This document shows, one piece after another, positions 38,198-47,522 of a stretch of DNA of 64,000 nucleotides; the stretch's first letter is position 1; every line of letters starts with the position of its first letter. The DNA comes from Prosthecodimorpha staleyi (GTDB lineage: Bacteria > Pseudomonadota > Alphaproteobacteria > Rhizobiales > Ancalomicrobiaceae). Location: positions 78,221-142,220 of the forward strand of contig NZ_JAHHZF010000012.1 in assembly GCF_018729455.1 (NCBI RefSeq), read 5' to 3'. The position numbers were made by a program, and so were the translations under genes. Under the pieces are notes generated by a model. That model worked only from the letters and a program-made list of their open reading frames with translations. It had not been told where the DNA came from and searched no databases.

Positions 38198-38956
38198 ATG
38201 CGCATCCTGATCACCAATGACGACGGCATCCATGCGCCGGGCCTCGCCGTGCTGGAAGAGATCGCCCGTGCGCTGTCCGACGACGTATGGGTGGTGGCAC
38301 CGGAGACCGACCAGTCAGGCAAGGCGCACTCGCTGACCCTGTCCGATCCGCTGCGCCTGCGCGAGATCGACGCACGCCATGTCGCGGTGCGCGGCACGCC
38401 GACCGACTGCGTGATCATGGGCCTGCGCCACGTCCTGCCGGCGCGGCCGGATCTCGTCCTGTCGGGCGTCAACCGCGGCGCCAACATCGCCGACGACGTG
38501 ACCTATTCGGGCACCGTGGCGGGCGCCATGGAGGGTACCATCCTGGGCGTGCCGTCGATCGCGCTCAGCCAGGCCTTCGGCTGGCCGAAGGGCTCGGACG
38601 TGCCCTGGGACACCGCGCGTACCCATGGCCCGGACGTGATTCGGCGCCTGATCGAGGCCGGCATTCCGGACGGCGTACTGATGAACGTCAACTTCCCGAA
38701 CCGCCCGGCCGACGCCGTCACCGGCGTGATCGCGACCGCCCAGGGCGAACGCAACGGCGACCTGATCCATGTCGACGAGCGCATGGACAACCGCGGCTTC
38801 CCCTACTACTGGATCGCCTATCGCCCCAAGCGCCTGGAACCGCTCGAAGGTACCGACCTCTGGGCCCTCGACCAGGGCGCCATCTCGGTCACCCCCCTCC
38901 GCCTCGACCTGACCGACCACGGCCTGCGCCAGAAGCTCGCCCATACGTTCCGATAG
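38198..38956 (+). CDS. surE: 5'/3'-nucleotidase SurE
   Basis: 252 residues from ATG 38198. Metal-dependent nucleotidase acting on nucleoside monophosphates in stationary phase. The metal site is visible in the start [15 protein letters not shown] (Asp-Asp), [13 protein letters not shown], and [20 protein letters not shown]. In most relatives the next gene is pcm (protein L-isoaspartate methyltransferase); here it is missing and a repeat-like stretch followed by a convergent gene takes its place. Confidence 0.96.
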   Translation: MRILITNDDGIHAPGLAVLEEIARALSDDVWVVAPETDQSGKAHSLTLSDPLRLREIDARHVAVRGTPTDCVIMGLRHVLPARPDLVLSGVNRGANIADDVTYSGTVAGAMEGTILGVPSIALSQAFGWPKGSDVPWDTARTHGPDVIRRLIEAGIPDGVLMNVNFPNRPADAVTGVIATAQGERNGDLIHVDERMDNRGFPYYWIAYRPKRLEPLEGTDLWALDQGAISVTPLRLDLTDHGLRQKLAHTFR

Positions 38957-39022
38957 AGCGCATATCGGGCAGCACTTCGGCCTCGCGACCACGTGGCGAG
39001 TGTATGTCGATCTCTCGGCGTA

Positions 39023-39161
39023 TCCCCGGACAAGGCCCGCAGGGCCGCCGATCCGGGGCCCACTCGCCTCACAGCGACATCAACTTCATCCCCAAAAACA
39101 TGAGCTTAAGGCGCGTCGCCAGCAGAGTGGGTCCCGGCTCTCCGCTGCGCTTCGGCCGGGA
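39023..39161. repeat. Imperfect inverted repeat, MITE/REP-like
   Basis: The left arm (39023-39065, ending GGGGCCCACTC) and right arm (39125-39161, starting GAGTGGGTCCC) are imperfectly complementary, with 10 of 11 matches at the inner ends, around a 59-base centre. It lies between the convergent surE and DUF502 genes, where it could also act as a bidirectional terminator. Confidence 0.55.
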
Positions 39162-39198
39162 TTGCGGTTTCCGGGCGGGCACTGAATGTGCGCTGCCC

Positions 39199-39873
39199 TC
39201 AGCCCGGCGTGTCGGCGACGGGGAAGCGCAGGCGTTCCTCGGGCACCACGAGGCCGGCGGAAATGACCAGCTTGGCCGCATCCTCGATCGACATGTCGAG
39301 CAGGATCACATCGCGGCGCGGCACGAACATGATGTAGCCGCCGGTCGGGTTCGGGGTGGTCGGGATGAAGACGGTCAGGAAGTCTGAATCCGGGCCGAGC
39401 CGGGCGCGGATTTCGCCGCGGGCGGGGGCCGAGACGAAGACGATCGACCACACCCCCTTGCGCGGCCATTCGATCAGGCCGGCCTGGGTGAAGCTGTTGG
39501 CGCGATTGGCGACCACGGTCTCGAAGACCTGCTTCAGCGTCTTGTAGACCGGGCGAACGAAGGGCGTGCGGTCAAGCAATTGCTCGCCATAGGAGATCAG
39601 CGAGCGGCCGATCAGCGAGGCGGTCGCCGCGCCCAGCATGGTGATGCCGATCATGCCGACCAGCAGCCCGAAGCCCGGCAGGGCAAAGGGGAGATAGGTA
39701 TCCGGGTTCCAGGACGGCGGGATCAGCGGCTTGACGGTCGCATCGACCCAGTCGATCAGCGATCGAGCGATATAGAAGGTGATCGCCAGCGGGCCGACCA
39801 CCACGATGCCGGTCACGAAATTGTTGCGCAACTGCGTGACAGCATTCTGCCGCTGCTGATGTTCCTCCGCCAT
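39199..39873 (-). CDS. DUF502 family inner-membrane protein
   Basis: 224 residues. Two membrane helices: residues about 18-38 (NFVTGIVVVGPLAITFYIA) and about 62-85 (FALPGFGLLVGMIGITMLGA). A soluble part then carries VYKTLKQVFETV, FIPTTPNPTGGYIMFV and the RRDVILLDMSIEDAAKLVIS block typical of DUF502. Function unknown. In relatives the gene is often next to recG; here it lies 17 kb away. Confidence 0.93.
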   Translation of the reverse strand: MAEEHQQRQNAVTQLRNNFVTGIVVVGPLAITFYIARSLIDWVDATVKPLIPPSWNPDTYLPFALPGFGLLVGMIGITMLGAATASLIGRSLISYGEQLLDRTPFVRPVYKTLKQVFETVVANRANSFTQAGLIEWPRKGVWSIVFVSAPARGEIRARLGPDSDFLTVFIPTTPNPTGGYIMFVPRRDVILLDMSIEDAAKLVISAGLVVPEERLRFPVADTPG

Positions 39874-40020
39874 CCGGTCCCCGTCGTGACACGCCCACCC
39901 GCCGGGATGCTACTCGGGTCGGCGCGTCGGCAAAAGCCGTTTCGCGCGGCAGGCCGTAACGTCGTACCGCATCATTCCTGGGCAATCGGCGGCGCGTCAT
40001 TGCCGGCTAACGAAATCGGA

Positions 40021-40995
40021 TCAGTCGCCGCGACGGCTTTCCGCCAGGACGCCGAGATAGGTCTGTGCGACCGTCGAAGCCGCGATGGCGGTGATGTCGG
40101 CGTGATCGTAAGCCGGCGCCACTTCGACCACGTCACCACCGACGAAGCCGATATCGCCGAGCGCGCGCAGGATCGACAGCGCCTCGCGCGAGGACAGCCC
40201 GCCCGCCACCGGCGTGCCCGTGCCGGGCGCGAAAGCCGGATCGAGGCAGTCGATGTCGAAGGTCATGTAGGCCGCCCCGGAGCCGACGCGGTTCTCGATC
40301 CGGCGGATGACGCCGAAAATGCCGATATCGTCGAGTTCGTAGCCGTGGATGATCTCGATGCCGCAGGTCTCCGGTGCATGGGTGCGGATGCCGACCTGGA
40401 TCGAACGCTCCGGATCGATCACCCCCTCGCGCACGGCGCGCAGGACGAAGGAACCATGGTCGATCCGCTCGCCGTCGTCGGGCCAGGTGTCCTGATGGGC
40501 ATCGAACATGACCAGGCCGAGCGGGCCGTAGACCGCCGCATGCGCCTTGAGCAGCGGCCAGGTGACGGAATGGTCGCCGCCGAGCGAGAAAAGATGACAG
40601 CCGGCATCCAGGATCTCGCGCGCCTGGCGCGCGATCAGGCCATGCGCCTCCCAGGGACGGCCGTAGTCCCAGACCGCGTCGCCATAGTCGACCACCGCGA
40701 GGGCGGCGAAGGGATCGGCCTCGAAGGGATATTGCGGGTCGCCGTCGAAGATCGCCGAGGCCCGACGGATCGCCTGCGGACCGAAGCGGGCGCCGGAGCG
40801 GTTGGAGACGGCGCTATCGAACGGGATGCCCCAGACGACCGCATCGACGCCGGCGAGATCGCGCGTCAGCCGCCGCCGCATGAAGGACAACACGCCGCCA
40901 TAGGTCGGCTCGGCCGCGCCGCCGAGCAGCGACGGCCCGAACACGGCATTGTCGGTCGGACGCGGGCGAAGGGGATCGTTGGTGGGCTCGGCCAT
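40021..40995 (-). CDS. speB: Agmatinase-type ureohydrolase
   Basis: 324 residues. Ureohydrolase fold with all manganese ligands: SLGGDHSVT, MFDAHQDTW, and the FDIDCLDPAFAPGTGTP loop. Family members split agmatine to putrescine and urea, or act on guanidinobutyrate and related guanidino compounds; motif alone does not separate these, so the speB name is a best guess. It stands alone, 131 bases from the rpsI stop. Confidence 0.85.
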   Translation of the reverse strand: MAEPTNDPLRPRPTDNAVFGPSLLGGAAEPTYGGVLSFMRRRLTRDLAGVDAVVWGIPFDSAVSNRSGARFGPQAIRRASAIFDGDPQYPFEADPFAALAVVDYGDAVWDYGRPWEAHGLIARQAREILDAGCHLFSLGGDHSVTWPLLKAHAAVYGPLGLVMFDAHQDTWPDDGERIDHGSFVLRAVREGVIDPERSIQVGIRTHAPETCGIEIIHGYELDDIGIFGVIRRIENRVGSGAAYMTFDIDCLDPAFAPGTGTPVAGGLSSREALSILRALGDIGFVGGDVVEVAPAYDHADITAIAASTVAQTYLGVLAESRRGD

Positions 40996-41070
40996 GGCCG
41001 ATGGCTAGCATGCTCCCGCGCGAGCGGCCAGCCCTCCCGCGCCCATCGGCAGACGCCCACCCGAAAACGA

Positions 41071-41097
41071 CGAAGCGCCCCACAAGGGGGCGCTTCG
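41071..41097 (-). terminator. Terminator of the rplM-rpsI operon
   Basis: A perfect 11-base-pair stem (CGAAGCGCCCC, 41071-41081, with GGGGCGCTTCG, 41087-41097) and a 5-base loop. On the minus strand it is followed by TCGTTTTCGG. Lies 30 bases after the rpsI stop. Confidence 0.82.
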
Positions 41098-41126
41098 AAA
41101 CCGTGGCGAAAGCCGATCGGAACCGA

Positions 41127-41612
41127 TCAGCGCTTCGAGAACTGGAAGCTGCGGCGGGCCTTGGCGCGGCCGTACTTCTTGCGCTCGACGACGCGGCTGT
41201 CGCGGGTGAGGAAGCCGTAGGGCTTCAGAGCGCCGCGCAGTTCCGGCTCGAAATAGGTCAGGGCCTTGGAGATGCCGTGGCGCAGAGCGCCGGCCTGGCC
41301 GGACAGACCGCCGCCCTCGCAGGTGGCGATCACGTCGAACTGGCCGTCGCGGTTGGCCGCCAGGATCGGCTGCATGATCAGCATCTGCAGGACCGGGCGA
41401 GCGAAATAGCTCGTGAAGTCCTTGCCGTTGACAGTGATCTTGCCCGAGCCGCGAACCAGCCAGACGCGGGAGACCGCATTCTTGCGCTTGCCGGTGGCAT
41501 AGGCACGGCCGAGCTGGTCGACTTTGCGCTCATGCACCGGAGCGGCCGCCTGCGTGGAGGCGGCGACGCCCATGGCCTGGCCGAGTTCGGAGAGAGACTG
41601 GACTTCGGTCAT
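41127..41612 (-). CDS. rpsI: Ribosomal protein S9
   Basis: 161 residues. The domain starts near residue 36 ([18 protein letters not shown]) and ends in the basic, rRNA-contacting [11 protein letters not shown] tail typical of S9. [19 protein letters not shown] is the other landmark. The extra 35 residues at the N-terminus are usual in alphaproteobacterial S9. Two bases separate it from rplM, so translation is likely coupled. Confidence 0.98.
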   Translation of the reverse strand: MTEVQSLSELGQAMGVAASTQAAAPVHERKVDQLGRAYATGKRKNAVSRVWLVRGSGKITVNGKDFTSYFARPVLQMLIMQPILAANRDGQFDVIATCEGGGLSGQAGALRHGISKALTYFEPELRGALKPYGFLTRDSRVVERKKYGRAKARRSFQFSKR

Positions 41613-41614
41613 GA

Positions 41615-42076
41615 TCAGGCCCCCACATTCTTGCGGTTGAGCGACTTCACATCGAGCGCCACCGGCTGCTGGGCGTCATGCGGATGCGAACCGCCGGCAT
41701 AGAGCTTCAGATGCGTCATCTGCTTGCGGGCCAGCGGGCCGCGCGGCAGCATGCGCAGCACGGCCTTCTCGAGCACGCGCTCCGGGAAGCGGCCCTCGAT
41801 GATCTTGCGCGCGGTCCGCTCCTTGATGCCGCCGGGATGCCCGGTGTGCCAGTAGTAGACCTTGTCGTTATACTTGTTGCCGGTCAGCACGACCTTGTCG
41901 GCATTGACCACGATGACATGGTCGCCGCAGTCGACATGGGGCGTGAAGGTCGGCTTGTGCTTGCCGCGCAGGCGCATGGCGATGAGGGAAGCGAGGCGAC
42001 CGAGCACGACGCCTTCGGCGTCGATCAGGATCCACTTCTTCTCCACCTCGGCCGGCTTCGCCGAATAGGTGCTCAT
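41615..42076 (-). CDS. rplM: Ribosomal protein L13
   Basis: 153 residues. Landmarks [36 protein letters not shown] and [17 protein letters not shown] are all present. First gene of the operon, under the promoter at 42242-42270, with a leader of about 160 bases that could hold autoregulatory structure. Confidence 0.98.
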   Translation of the reverse strand: MSTYSAKPAEVEKKWILIDAEGVVLGRLASLIAMRLRGKHKPTFTPHVDCGDHVIVVNADKVVLTGNKYNDKVYYWHTGHPGGIKERTARKIIEGRFPERVLEKAVLRMLPRGPLARKQMTHLKLYAGGSHPHDAQQPVALDVKSLNRKNVGA

Positions 42077-42241
42077 GGGTTTCGTCCTGGTTCAGGAGAA
42101 AGGTAGAAGGAGTCGGACCGGCTCCCCTGCCCTCCCGGACCCGCTGCCGGCACCTCGGCGCCCGGCACGGATCGGGCGAACCCTGCGGGATCGTCCGAAA
42201 ACGAGACGACGGCCGTCGCCGGCCGCCGCGTTCGGGGTCTG

Positions 42242-42270
42242 ATGTACTGGCACGAAGCCCACAAGTCAAG
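42242..42270 (-). promoter_or_regulatory. Promoter of rplM-rpsI
   Basis: On the minus strand TTGACT (42265-42270) and TACATC (42242-42247), spacer 17 bases, about 166 bases before the rplM start. A good -35 with a weaker -10. Confidence 0.6.
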
Positions 42271-42339
42271 CGTCACATTGGGCGCGTCAAATCCAATTAT
42301 CCGTTCAAGATCATAATGTTAGAACTATGTGGCCATATA

Positions 42340-42356
42340 ATACCGCTATACGGTAT
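42340..42356. promoter_or_regulatory. Short perfect palindrome in an AT-rich island
   Basis: ATACCG, five bases (CTATA), CGGTAT. It lies in an 80-base AT-rich patch (about 42280-42366) at the 3' end of the outer-membrane protein gene and upstream of the rplM promoter. Could be a regulator site or a weak terminator; neither is proven. Confidence 0.35.
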
Positions 42357-42366
42357 GATGTTGCCG

Positions 42367-43353
42367 TCAGAATTCGAGGCCGACCTTGAGCATGCCGCGA
42401 TGCCGGTCGAAGGCATCGAGATTGAGCCGGCCGTGGCTGTCCGGGCCGTTGCCCCAGACCTGCGTGCTCCAGGCCGCCGCGACCGACACCTTGCCGCTGA
42501 TCTTCCAGAAGAAGGTCGGCCCCAGGTACAGGGCCGTCCCCTCGCGCTTGCCGAACACGTCCTCGAAAGCCGATTCGAGACGCGCCTCGGCGCCGACCGT
42601 GGCCCGCTTAGTGAAGCGCCAGGACAGCGCGCCCGAGGCGAAGACCGAGGATTCGCTCTCCCAGGCCTCGCCGTTCTCGCGGCCGCGGCCGAGCTCGAAG
42701 CCGGCATTGGCGGCCGCATAGAGCGTGTTGGGCATCACGACCCAGTCGCTCAGCGCCGTCAATCCGCCCTGATAGAATCGGCCGGATTGGCCGCTCGCCT
42801 CATCGTGGCGGCGCCATTCGAGCTCGCCCTCGACCGCGAAGCCGACCGGGCCGTCGATATCCTTCTGCAGGATGGCGATCTTCGGCGAGACCGACAGTCC
42901 GTCAAATCCGAAGCTGGAAATGTTGTCGAGCTCCGGAACCTTGCGCACGCGATGGGCGTCGGTGAAGGCCGCAAAGCCCATCTGGATGCGATCGGTGATG
43001 CCGTATTCGGCCTCGGTCTCGGTCTGGAAGGCGCGATAGCTGCCCTTGGAACGGCCGAAGGCGCCGGTCAGCGTCGAGCTCGCCTCCCACTTGCCCTCGC
43101 CGGCGGTGGCCGCGCCCTGGCTGAAGCCGAAGGCGTCCTCGACCTCGAAACCGTCGTCCTCGACTTCGACCGCCGCCGCAGGTGCCGGCGCGGGCTTGGC
43201 CGCCGCGACCGGCGCCGGCTTGACGGGGGCCTTCGCGGAGGCCGCCTGTGCGCCGCTCGCCGCGCAGGTCAAAAGCGTCGCAGCAACGCAGGCAAGCAGC
43301 CATCCAGCCAACGGTGCGGCAACCACACGGCGATCGGACCGATTCAACGTCAT
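42367..43353 (-). CDS. Outer-membrane beta-barrel protein
   Basis: 328 residues from ATG 43351-43353. A signal peptide (GWLLACVAATLLTCAASGAQA, cut near residue 37) is followed by an Ala/Pro/Lys-rich linker, then a region of alternating amphipathic strands (ASSTLTGAFGRSKGSYRAFQT, TEAEYGITDRIQMGFAAF) ending in a terminal Phe (VGLEF), the usual Omp C-terminal signal. No specific family beyond this was recognised; similar proteins are annotated as hypothetical or as copper-resistance/transporter-like barrels. It is not obviously a porin of the RopA type. Confidence 0.75.
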   Translation of the reverse strand: MTLNRSDRRVVAAPLAGWLLACVAATLLTCAASGAQAASAKAPVKPAPVAAAKPAPAPAAAVEVEDDGFEVEDAFGFSQGAATAGEGKWEASSTLTGAFGRSKGSYRAFQTETEAEYGITDRIQMGFAAFTDAHRVRKVPELDNISSFGFDGLSVSPKIAILQKDIDGPVGFAVEGELEWRRHDEASGQSGRFYQGGLTALSDWVVMPNTLYAAANAGFELGRGRENGEAWESESSVFASGALSWRFTKRATVGAEARLESAFEDVFGKREGTALYLGPTFFWKISGKVSVAAAWSTQVWGNGPDSHGRLNLDAFDRHRGMLKVGLEF

Positions 43354-43581
43354 CTTCGCATCCCCCAGTTGCCCCGAAGAGTGCCGCTCCGTGATCCGCC
43401 CCGCAACCGGCGGATAGAGCCCGACGGACGCAGCGTCCGGACTGTGGCCGGACGGTGACAATCCACGGAAGGACTTGGGAAATCCCTAAGACGCAGAACC
43501 CTTTCGGGCGGCGTTCCGGCACGGAATCGATCCATCGCCTAAGAGAATTCTAAGTCTCGCCAGACCCGATCCGAAGCCCCC

Positions 43582-44034
43582 TCATCGCGTCGGGATCGAG
43601 TAGGTCATGGTGACATGCGCGACGACCGTATCGCTGCCCTCGGCGCGCGTCGCGCATTCGACCACGAACAGCCGCTTGCCGGCCTTCAGGATACGGCAGG
43701 TGCACAGAAGATCGCCGGGGTCGGGCTTTGACAAGAAGTTGATCGTCGCGCTGGTCGTCACCGCCAACCCGACCGGCCCGAGATGGCCGAGCACCACCAC
43801 ATAGGCGGCGAGATCGGCAAGGGCGAACAGCGACGGCCCCGACACTGTGCCGCCGGGTCGCAGGTGCCGATCCTGCGCGCTCAGGCGCATCACGGCTATT
43901 CCAGGCGAGAGGTCGTCGATCGAAAAGGCACGCCCGCCGATGTGAATCTGCGGAAATTCGCGGTCGAGGAAGTCGGAAACCTCCTCCCGGGTCATCTTCA
44001 GCGTCGTCGCCACCCTATTCCCCCCACTCGTCAT
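43582..44034 (-). CDS. PaaI-type hot-dog thioesterase
   Basis: 150 residues from ATG 44032-44034; a GTG at 44011-44013 with GGGGGAATAGG upstream is an equally good start and would give 143 residues. The hot-dog fold is shown by RPGGTVSGPSLFALADLAAY (the substrate-site helix) and by SATINFLSKPDPGDLL. Hydrolyses an acyl-CoA; the natural substrate is unknown. It is divergent from rne. Confidence 0.88.
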   Translation of the reverse strand: MTSGGNRVATTLKMTREEVSDFLDREFPQIHIGGRAFSIDDLSPGIAVMRLSAQDRHLRPGGTVSGPSLFALADLAAYVVVLGHLGPVGLAVTTSATINFLSKPDPGDLLCTCRILKAGKRLFVVECATRAEGSDTVVAHVTMTYSIPTR

Positions 44035-44114
44035 GCCGGATCAACCGCACTTTAGCCGCGCGACAGCAACCGTCGAGACGGTCGAAGGGTTTGGATGAGG
44101 CACGCTGCTTTTCC

Positions 44115-44143
44115 TTGCAATGGAGTACCGGCCTCCTTAAAAG
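44115..44143 (+). promoter_or_regulatory. Candidate rne promoter
   Basis: TTGCAA (44115-44120) and TAAAAG (44138-44143) with a 17-base spacer, each matching four of six consensus bases. It sits about 565 bases before the rne start. Confidence 0.45.
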
Positions 44144-44648
44144 ATGGGGACAAGGAATCCGTCCTCCGTCCGAACATGCGTCCGGTAAACGATGTCGCGA
44201 CCGAGTGCCCGTCAGGTTCGCCAGAGCGGCCGACCACGAGGAGCGCTTGAGCATCGTGATCTTCCCACCGGACGTTCGACCGGGAGGCGTCTCCGGGGCT
44301 CCTTGCCGGCGCTGTTGCGCGGACATCGGAGCATCCGCCGACGTGCCGTGCGTATACCGTCCGGCTCCGACGCGAAACAAAAACCGCCAACCGTCCCGAA
44401 CGGCTGCCTCGCGAGGGCGCGTCGGGAGGCTGGCTCCACCGCTGCGCGGGGCACGCGTCGGCGGACATACTCGAGCGACAGGGTCCATGCCGAGGCCATG
44501 AGGGGTACGAACGGTCGCAGCGTGACGGAAGGGGGGTCGGCACAGGTCCGGACGCTCTACCGTCACTGTCCGTCCGTGCCCACGCGTTTCGCCGCCTCCG
44601 CGACCGACCTGTCAATTCTCATGAATCCCAACAAGACGGCCTCCCCTG

Positions 44649-44680
44649 AGCCCGGTCACCGCATGCGGTTGCCGGGCTTT
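44649..44680 (+). terminator. Hairpin upstream of rne, attenuator-like
   Basis: AGCCCGG (44649-44655) pairs with CCGGGCT (44672-44678), enclosing ACCGC-AT-GCGGT, and is followed by TTT. It ends 29 bases before the rne start codon. It could be an intrinsic terminator/attenuator or the RNase E-sensing structure of the leader. Confidence 0.5.
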
Positions 44681-44708
44681 GGCGCGTGGGCCGCGGAGCA
44701 ATTCATCC

Positions 44709-47522
44709 ATGGCCAACAAGATGCTCATCGACGCCACCCACCCGGAGGAGACCCGGGTCGTGGTGGTGCGCGGCAGCCGGGTCGAGGAATTCGACTTCGA
44801 GGCCGCCAACAAGAAGCAGCTCAGAGGTAACATCTATCTCGCCGTCGTGACGCGCGTGGAGCCCTCGCTCCAGGCCGCCTTCGTCGACTACGGCGGCAAT
44901 CGGCACGGCTTCCTGGCCTTCTCCGAGATTCATCCGGACTATTACGACATCCCCCATGCCGACCGCGTGGCGTTGCTCGAGGAAGAGTCGCGCATGCATT
45001 CGGCCGAGGACCGCGAGGACAGCCGTCCGCGCCGCGCCAAGCCGGCCGCGAATAACGGCGACGATGCCGCCGACGACGGCGACGGCGATGAGGACCAGGT
45101 TGAATCGGTCGGCTCGGAGGACGCCCTCGAGGAACTGCCCGAGCGCCGTTCGGCCCCGAAGCTGAAGCGCCACTACAAGATCCAGGAAGTGATCAAGCGC
45201 CGCCGGGTTCTGCTGGTGCAGGTGGTGAAGGAGGAGCGCGGCAACAAGGGCGCCGCTCTGACCACCTATCTGTCGCTCGCCGGCCGCTATTCGGTGTTGA
45301 TGCCGAACACTGCACGCGGTGGTGGCATTTCGCGCAAGATCACCAATCCGACCGACCGCAAGCGCCTGAAGAAGATCGCCCAGGAGCTGGAAGTTCCGGA
45401 GGGCATGGGGGTCATCGTCCGCACCGCCGGCGCCGCCCGCACCAAGGCCGAGATCAAACGCGACTTCGAATATCTCCTGCGCCTGTGGGAGAATGTGCGC
45501 GAACTGACCCTGAGTTCCAAGGCGCCCAAGCTCGTCTATGAGGAAGGCAGCCTGATCAAGCGGTCGATCCGTGATCTCTACAACAAGGATATCGACGAAA
45601 TCCTGGTTGCCGGCGACGACGGTTATCGCGAGGCCAAGGACTTCATGCGCATGCTCATGCCGAGCCATGCCAAGAACGTCCAGGCCTACAAGGAGCCGGC
45701 TCCGGTCTTCACCCGTTTCGGCGTGGAGAGCCAGCTCGATGCGATGTTCTCGCCGCGCGTGACCCTGCGCTCGGGCGGCTACATCATCATCAACCAGACC
45801 GAGGCGCTGGTCTCGATCGATGTGAACTCGGGCAAGTCGACGCGCGAGCACAATATCGAAGATACCGCGCTGCAGACCAACCTGGAGGCCGCCGAGGAGG
45901 TCTCCCGGCAGCTGCGCCTGCGCGATCTGGCCGGCCTGATCGTGATCGACTTCATCGACATGGAGGAGAAGCGCAACAATCGGTCGGTCGAGCGCAAGCT
46001 CAAGGATTGCCTGAAGAACGACCGTGCGCGCATCCAGGTCGGCAGGATTTCGCATTTCGGCCTGATGGAGATGTCGCGCCAGCGCATCCGCACAGGCGTG
46101 CTGGAATCCTCCATGATCGTCTGCCCGCATTGCGGCGGCTCCGGCATGGTGCGGTCGACCGAGTCGGTCGCGCTACATGTCCTGCGCAGCCTGGAGGAGG
46201 CGCTGATCAAGTCGGTGACCAACGATCTGATCGTGCGGACCCGCACCGGCGTGGCCCTCTACATCCTCAACCAGAAGCGCGCGCATCTCGCCGACCTGGA
46301 ACGGCGCTTCGGCCTCGACATCACCATCCTGGCCGACGATCACGCCTCCACGGGCGGCCATCTGTTCGTCGTCGAGAAGGGTGAACCCGTCAGCCGGCCG
46401 GCCATCGCGCCGCCGCCGCCCGCCCAGGTCACGCCGCAGACGGTGGAGCCGGAAGACGAGATCGAGGACGAGATCGACGAGGACGAGATCGAAGCCGAGG
46501 GCGAGGCCGAGAGCGACGGCGGGCGCCGCAGCGAGGGCAGTCCGCGTGCGGAGACCGACGGTGAAGGCGCCAATCGTCGCAAGCGCCGCCGGCGTCGGCG
46601 TGGCCGCGGCCGCAACGGCGAGGGCCAGGTGCAGGGCGCCGCGCCACAGGCGGCCGACAACGACGACGCTTCCGACCGCGTCTCCTACGAGGACGAAGGC
46701 GAGGGCGTCGATGACGCCGATGGCGACGACGAGGGCGATGCCGAGGGCAACCGCACGCCGCGTGCCGAGGGCGACCGCCAGAACGCCAACAACGAGGCGC
46801 GCAAGCGCCGTCGCCGCGGACGCCGCGGCGGCCGTCGCAATCGTCGCGAAGGCGAGGACGGCGGCCTGCCGGGCGAGACCCGTGATCAGCGCGAGGAAGG
46901 CTTCGCGGGTGACGGGGAGTTTGCGGGCGACGGAGAGATCGATACCGGACCGACGGCCCAGGAACTGGACGAAGGCGGAATCGAGACGCCGATGCCGTCG
47001 GATGTCGCGTCCGAGCCCGTCGCCGAAGCCGTGACCGACGAGGCTGCGGCGGAGACGCCGATCGCCGAGGGTGAGGCACCGGCGCCGGCCAAGGCCGCCC
47101 GCAAGTCGACCCGCAAGGCGGCCGGCGCCAAGGCCGCCTCCGCGAAGGGCACGGCTTCCGCAAAGGACGCCGCGACCGAGACAGAAGCGGTCGCCAAGGA
47201 GCCCAAGCCGGCCAAGCCTCGGACGCCGCGCAAGTCGGCCAAGGCGAAGGCTGCGGAAGCGGCTGCCGAGGCGGCTGCGGCGCAGGCCGCGGATGGCGAT
47301 GCGGCCGCGCCGGAAACCGCCGCCGCATCGGTCGAGACGGCGGACGCCGTCGAGATCCCGGCGGTGAAGCCCGAGCCGACTGCGGTCGCCGAACCGGCTG
47401 CACCCAAGCCCGCGCCGGAGCCGGAGCCCGCACCGCCGGCCCGCGTTCGGACCGAACTCACCTCGACCGAGATCGATCCGTCGAAGCCGAAGCGTTCCGG
47501 CTGGTGGGCCAAGAAGGGCTGA
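44709..47522 (+). CDS. rne: Ribonuclease E
   Basis: 937 residues from ATG 44709; an upstream in-frame ATG (44679) would overlap the leader hairpin. The catalytic half holds an S1 domain with an acidic insert (residues about 100-150, typical of alphaproteobacteria), the magnesium-binding DVNSGKST (Asp371), and the zinc-link CPHCGGSGM (Cys472 and Cys475). The C-terminal half is disordered: acidic, then Arg-rich blocks, then a long Ala/Lys/Glu stretch, presumably the degradosome scaffold. It processes mRNA, rRNA and tRNA. The start ANKMLIDATHPEETRVVV is standard. Confidence 0.97.
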   Translation: MANKMLIDATHPEETRVVVVRGSRVEEFDFEAANKKQLRGNIYLAVVTRVEPSLQAAFVDYGGNRHGFLAFSEIHPDYYDIPHADRVALLEEESRMHSAEDREDSRPRRAKPAANNGDDAADDGDGDEDQVESVGSEDALEELPERRSAPKLKRHYKIQEVIKRRRVLLVQVVKEERGNKGAALTTYLSLAGRYSVLMPNTARGGGISRKITNPTDRKRLKKIAQELEVPEGMGVIVRTAGAARTKAEIKRDFEYLLRLWENVRELTLSSKAPKLVYEEGSLIKRSIRDLYNKDIDEILVAGDDGYREAKDFMRMLMPSHAKNVQAYKEPAPVFTRFGVESQLDAMFSPRVTLRSGGYIIINQTEALVSIDVNSGKSTREHNIEDTALQTNLEAAEEVSRQLRLRDLAGLIVIDFIDMEEKRNNRSVERKLKDCLKNDRARIQVGRISHFGLMEMSRQRIRTGVLESSMIVCPHCGGSGMVRSTESVALHVLRSLEEALIKSVTNDLIVRTRTGVALYILNQKRAHLADLERRFGLDITILADDHASTGGHLFVVEKGEPVSRPAIAPPPPAQVTPQTVEPEDEIEDEIDEDEIEAEGEAESDGGRRSEGSPRAETDGEGANRRKRRRRRRGRGRNGEGQVQGAAPQAADNDDASDRVSYEDEGEGVDDADGDDEGDAEGNRTPRAEGDRQNANNEARKRRRRGRRGGRRNRREGEDGGLPGETRDQREEGFAGDGEFAGDGEIDTGPTAQELDEGGIETPMPSDVASEPVAEAVTDEAAAETPIAEGEAPAPAKAARKSTRKAAGAKAASAKGTASAKDAATETEAVAKEPKPAKPRTPRKSAKAKAAEAAAEAAAAQAADGDAAAPETAAASVETADAVEIPAVKPEPTAVAEPAAPKPAPEPEPAPPARVRTELTSTEIDPSKPKRSGWWAKKG

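Larger units (their letters stand above)
44035..44708. other. 674-base rne upstream region and leader
   Basis: No convincing gene. Minus-strand open frames here are arginine/proline-rich shadows. The interval holds a candidate promoter (44115-44143) and a hairpin just before the rne start. If that promoter is used, rne has a leader of about 560 bases, as in other RNase E genes known for leader-mediated autoregulation. Confidence 0.6.

Noticed and set aside
44015..44615. Minus-strand open frames in the rne leader region
   Set aside because: They are Arg/Pro/Ser-rich, overlap the thioesterase start or the leader hairpin, lack ribosome sites and resemble no family.
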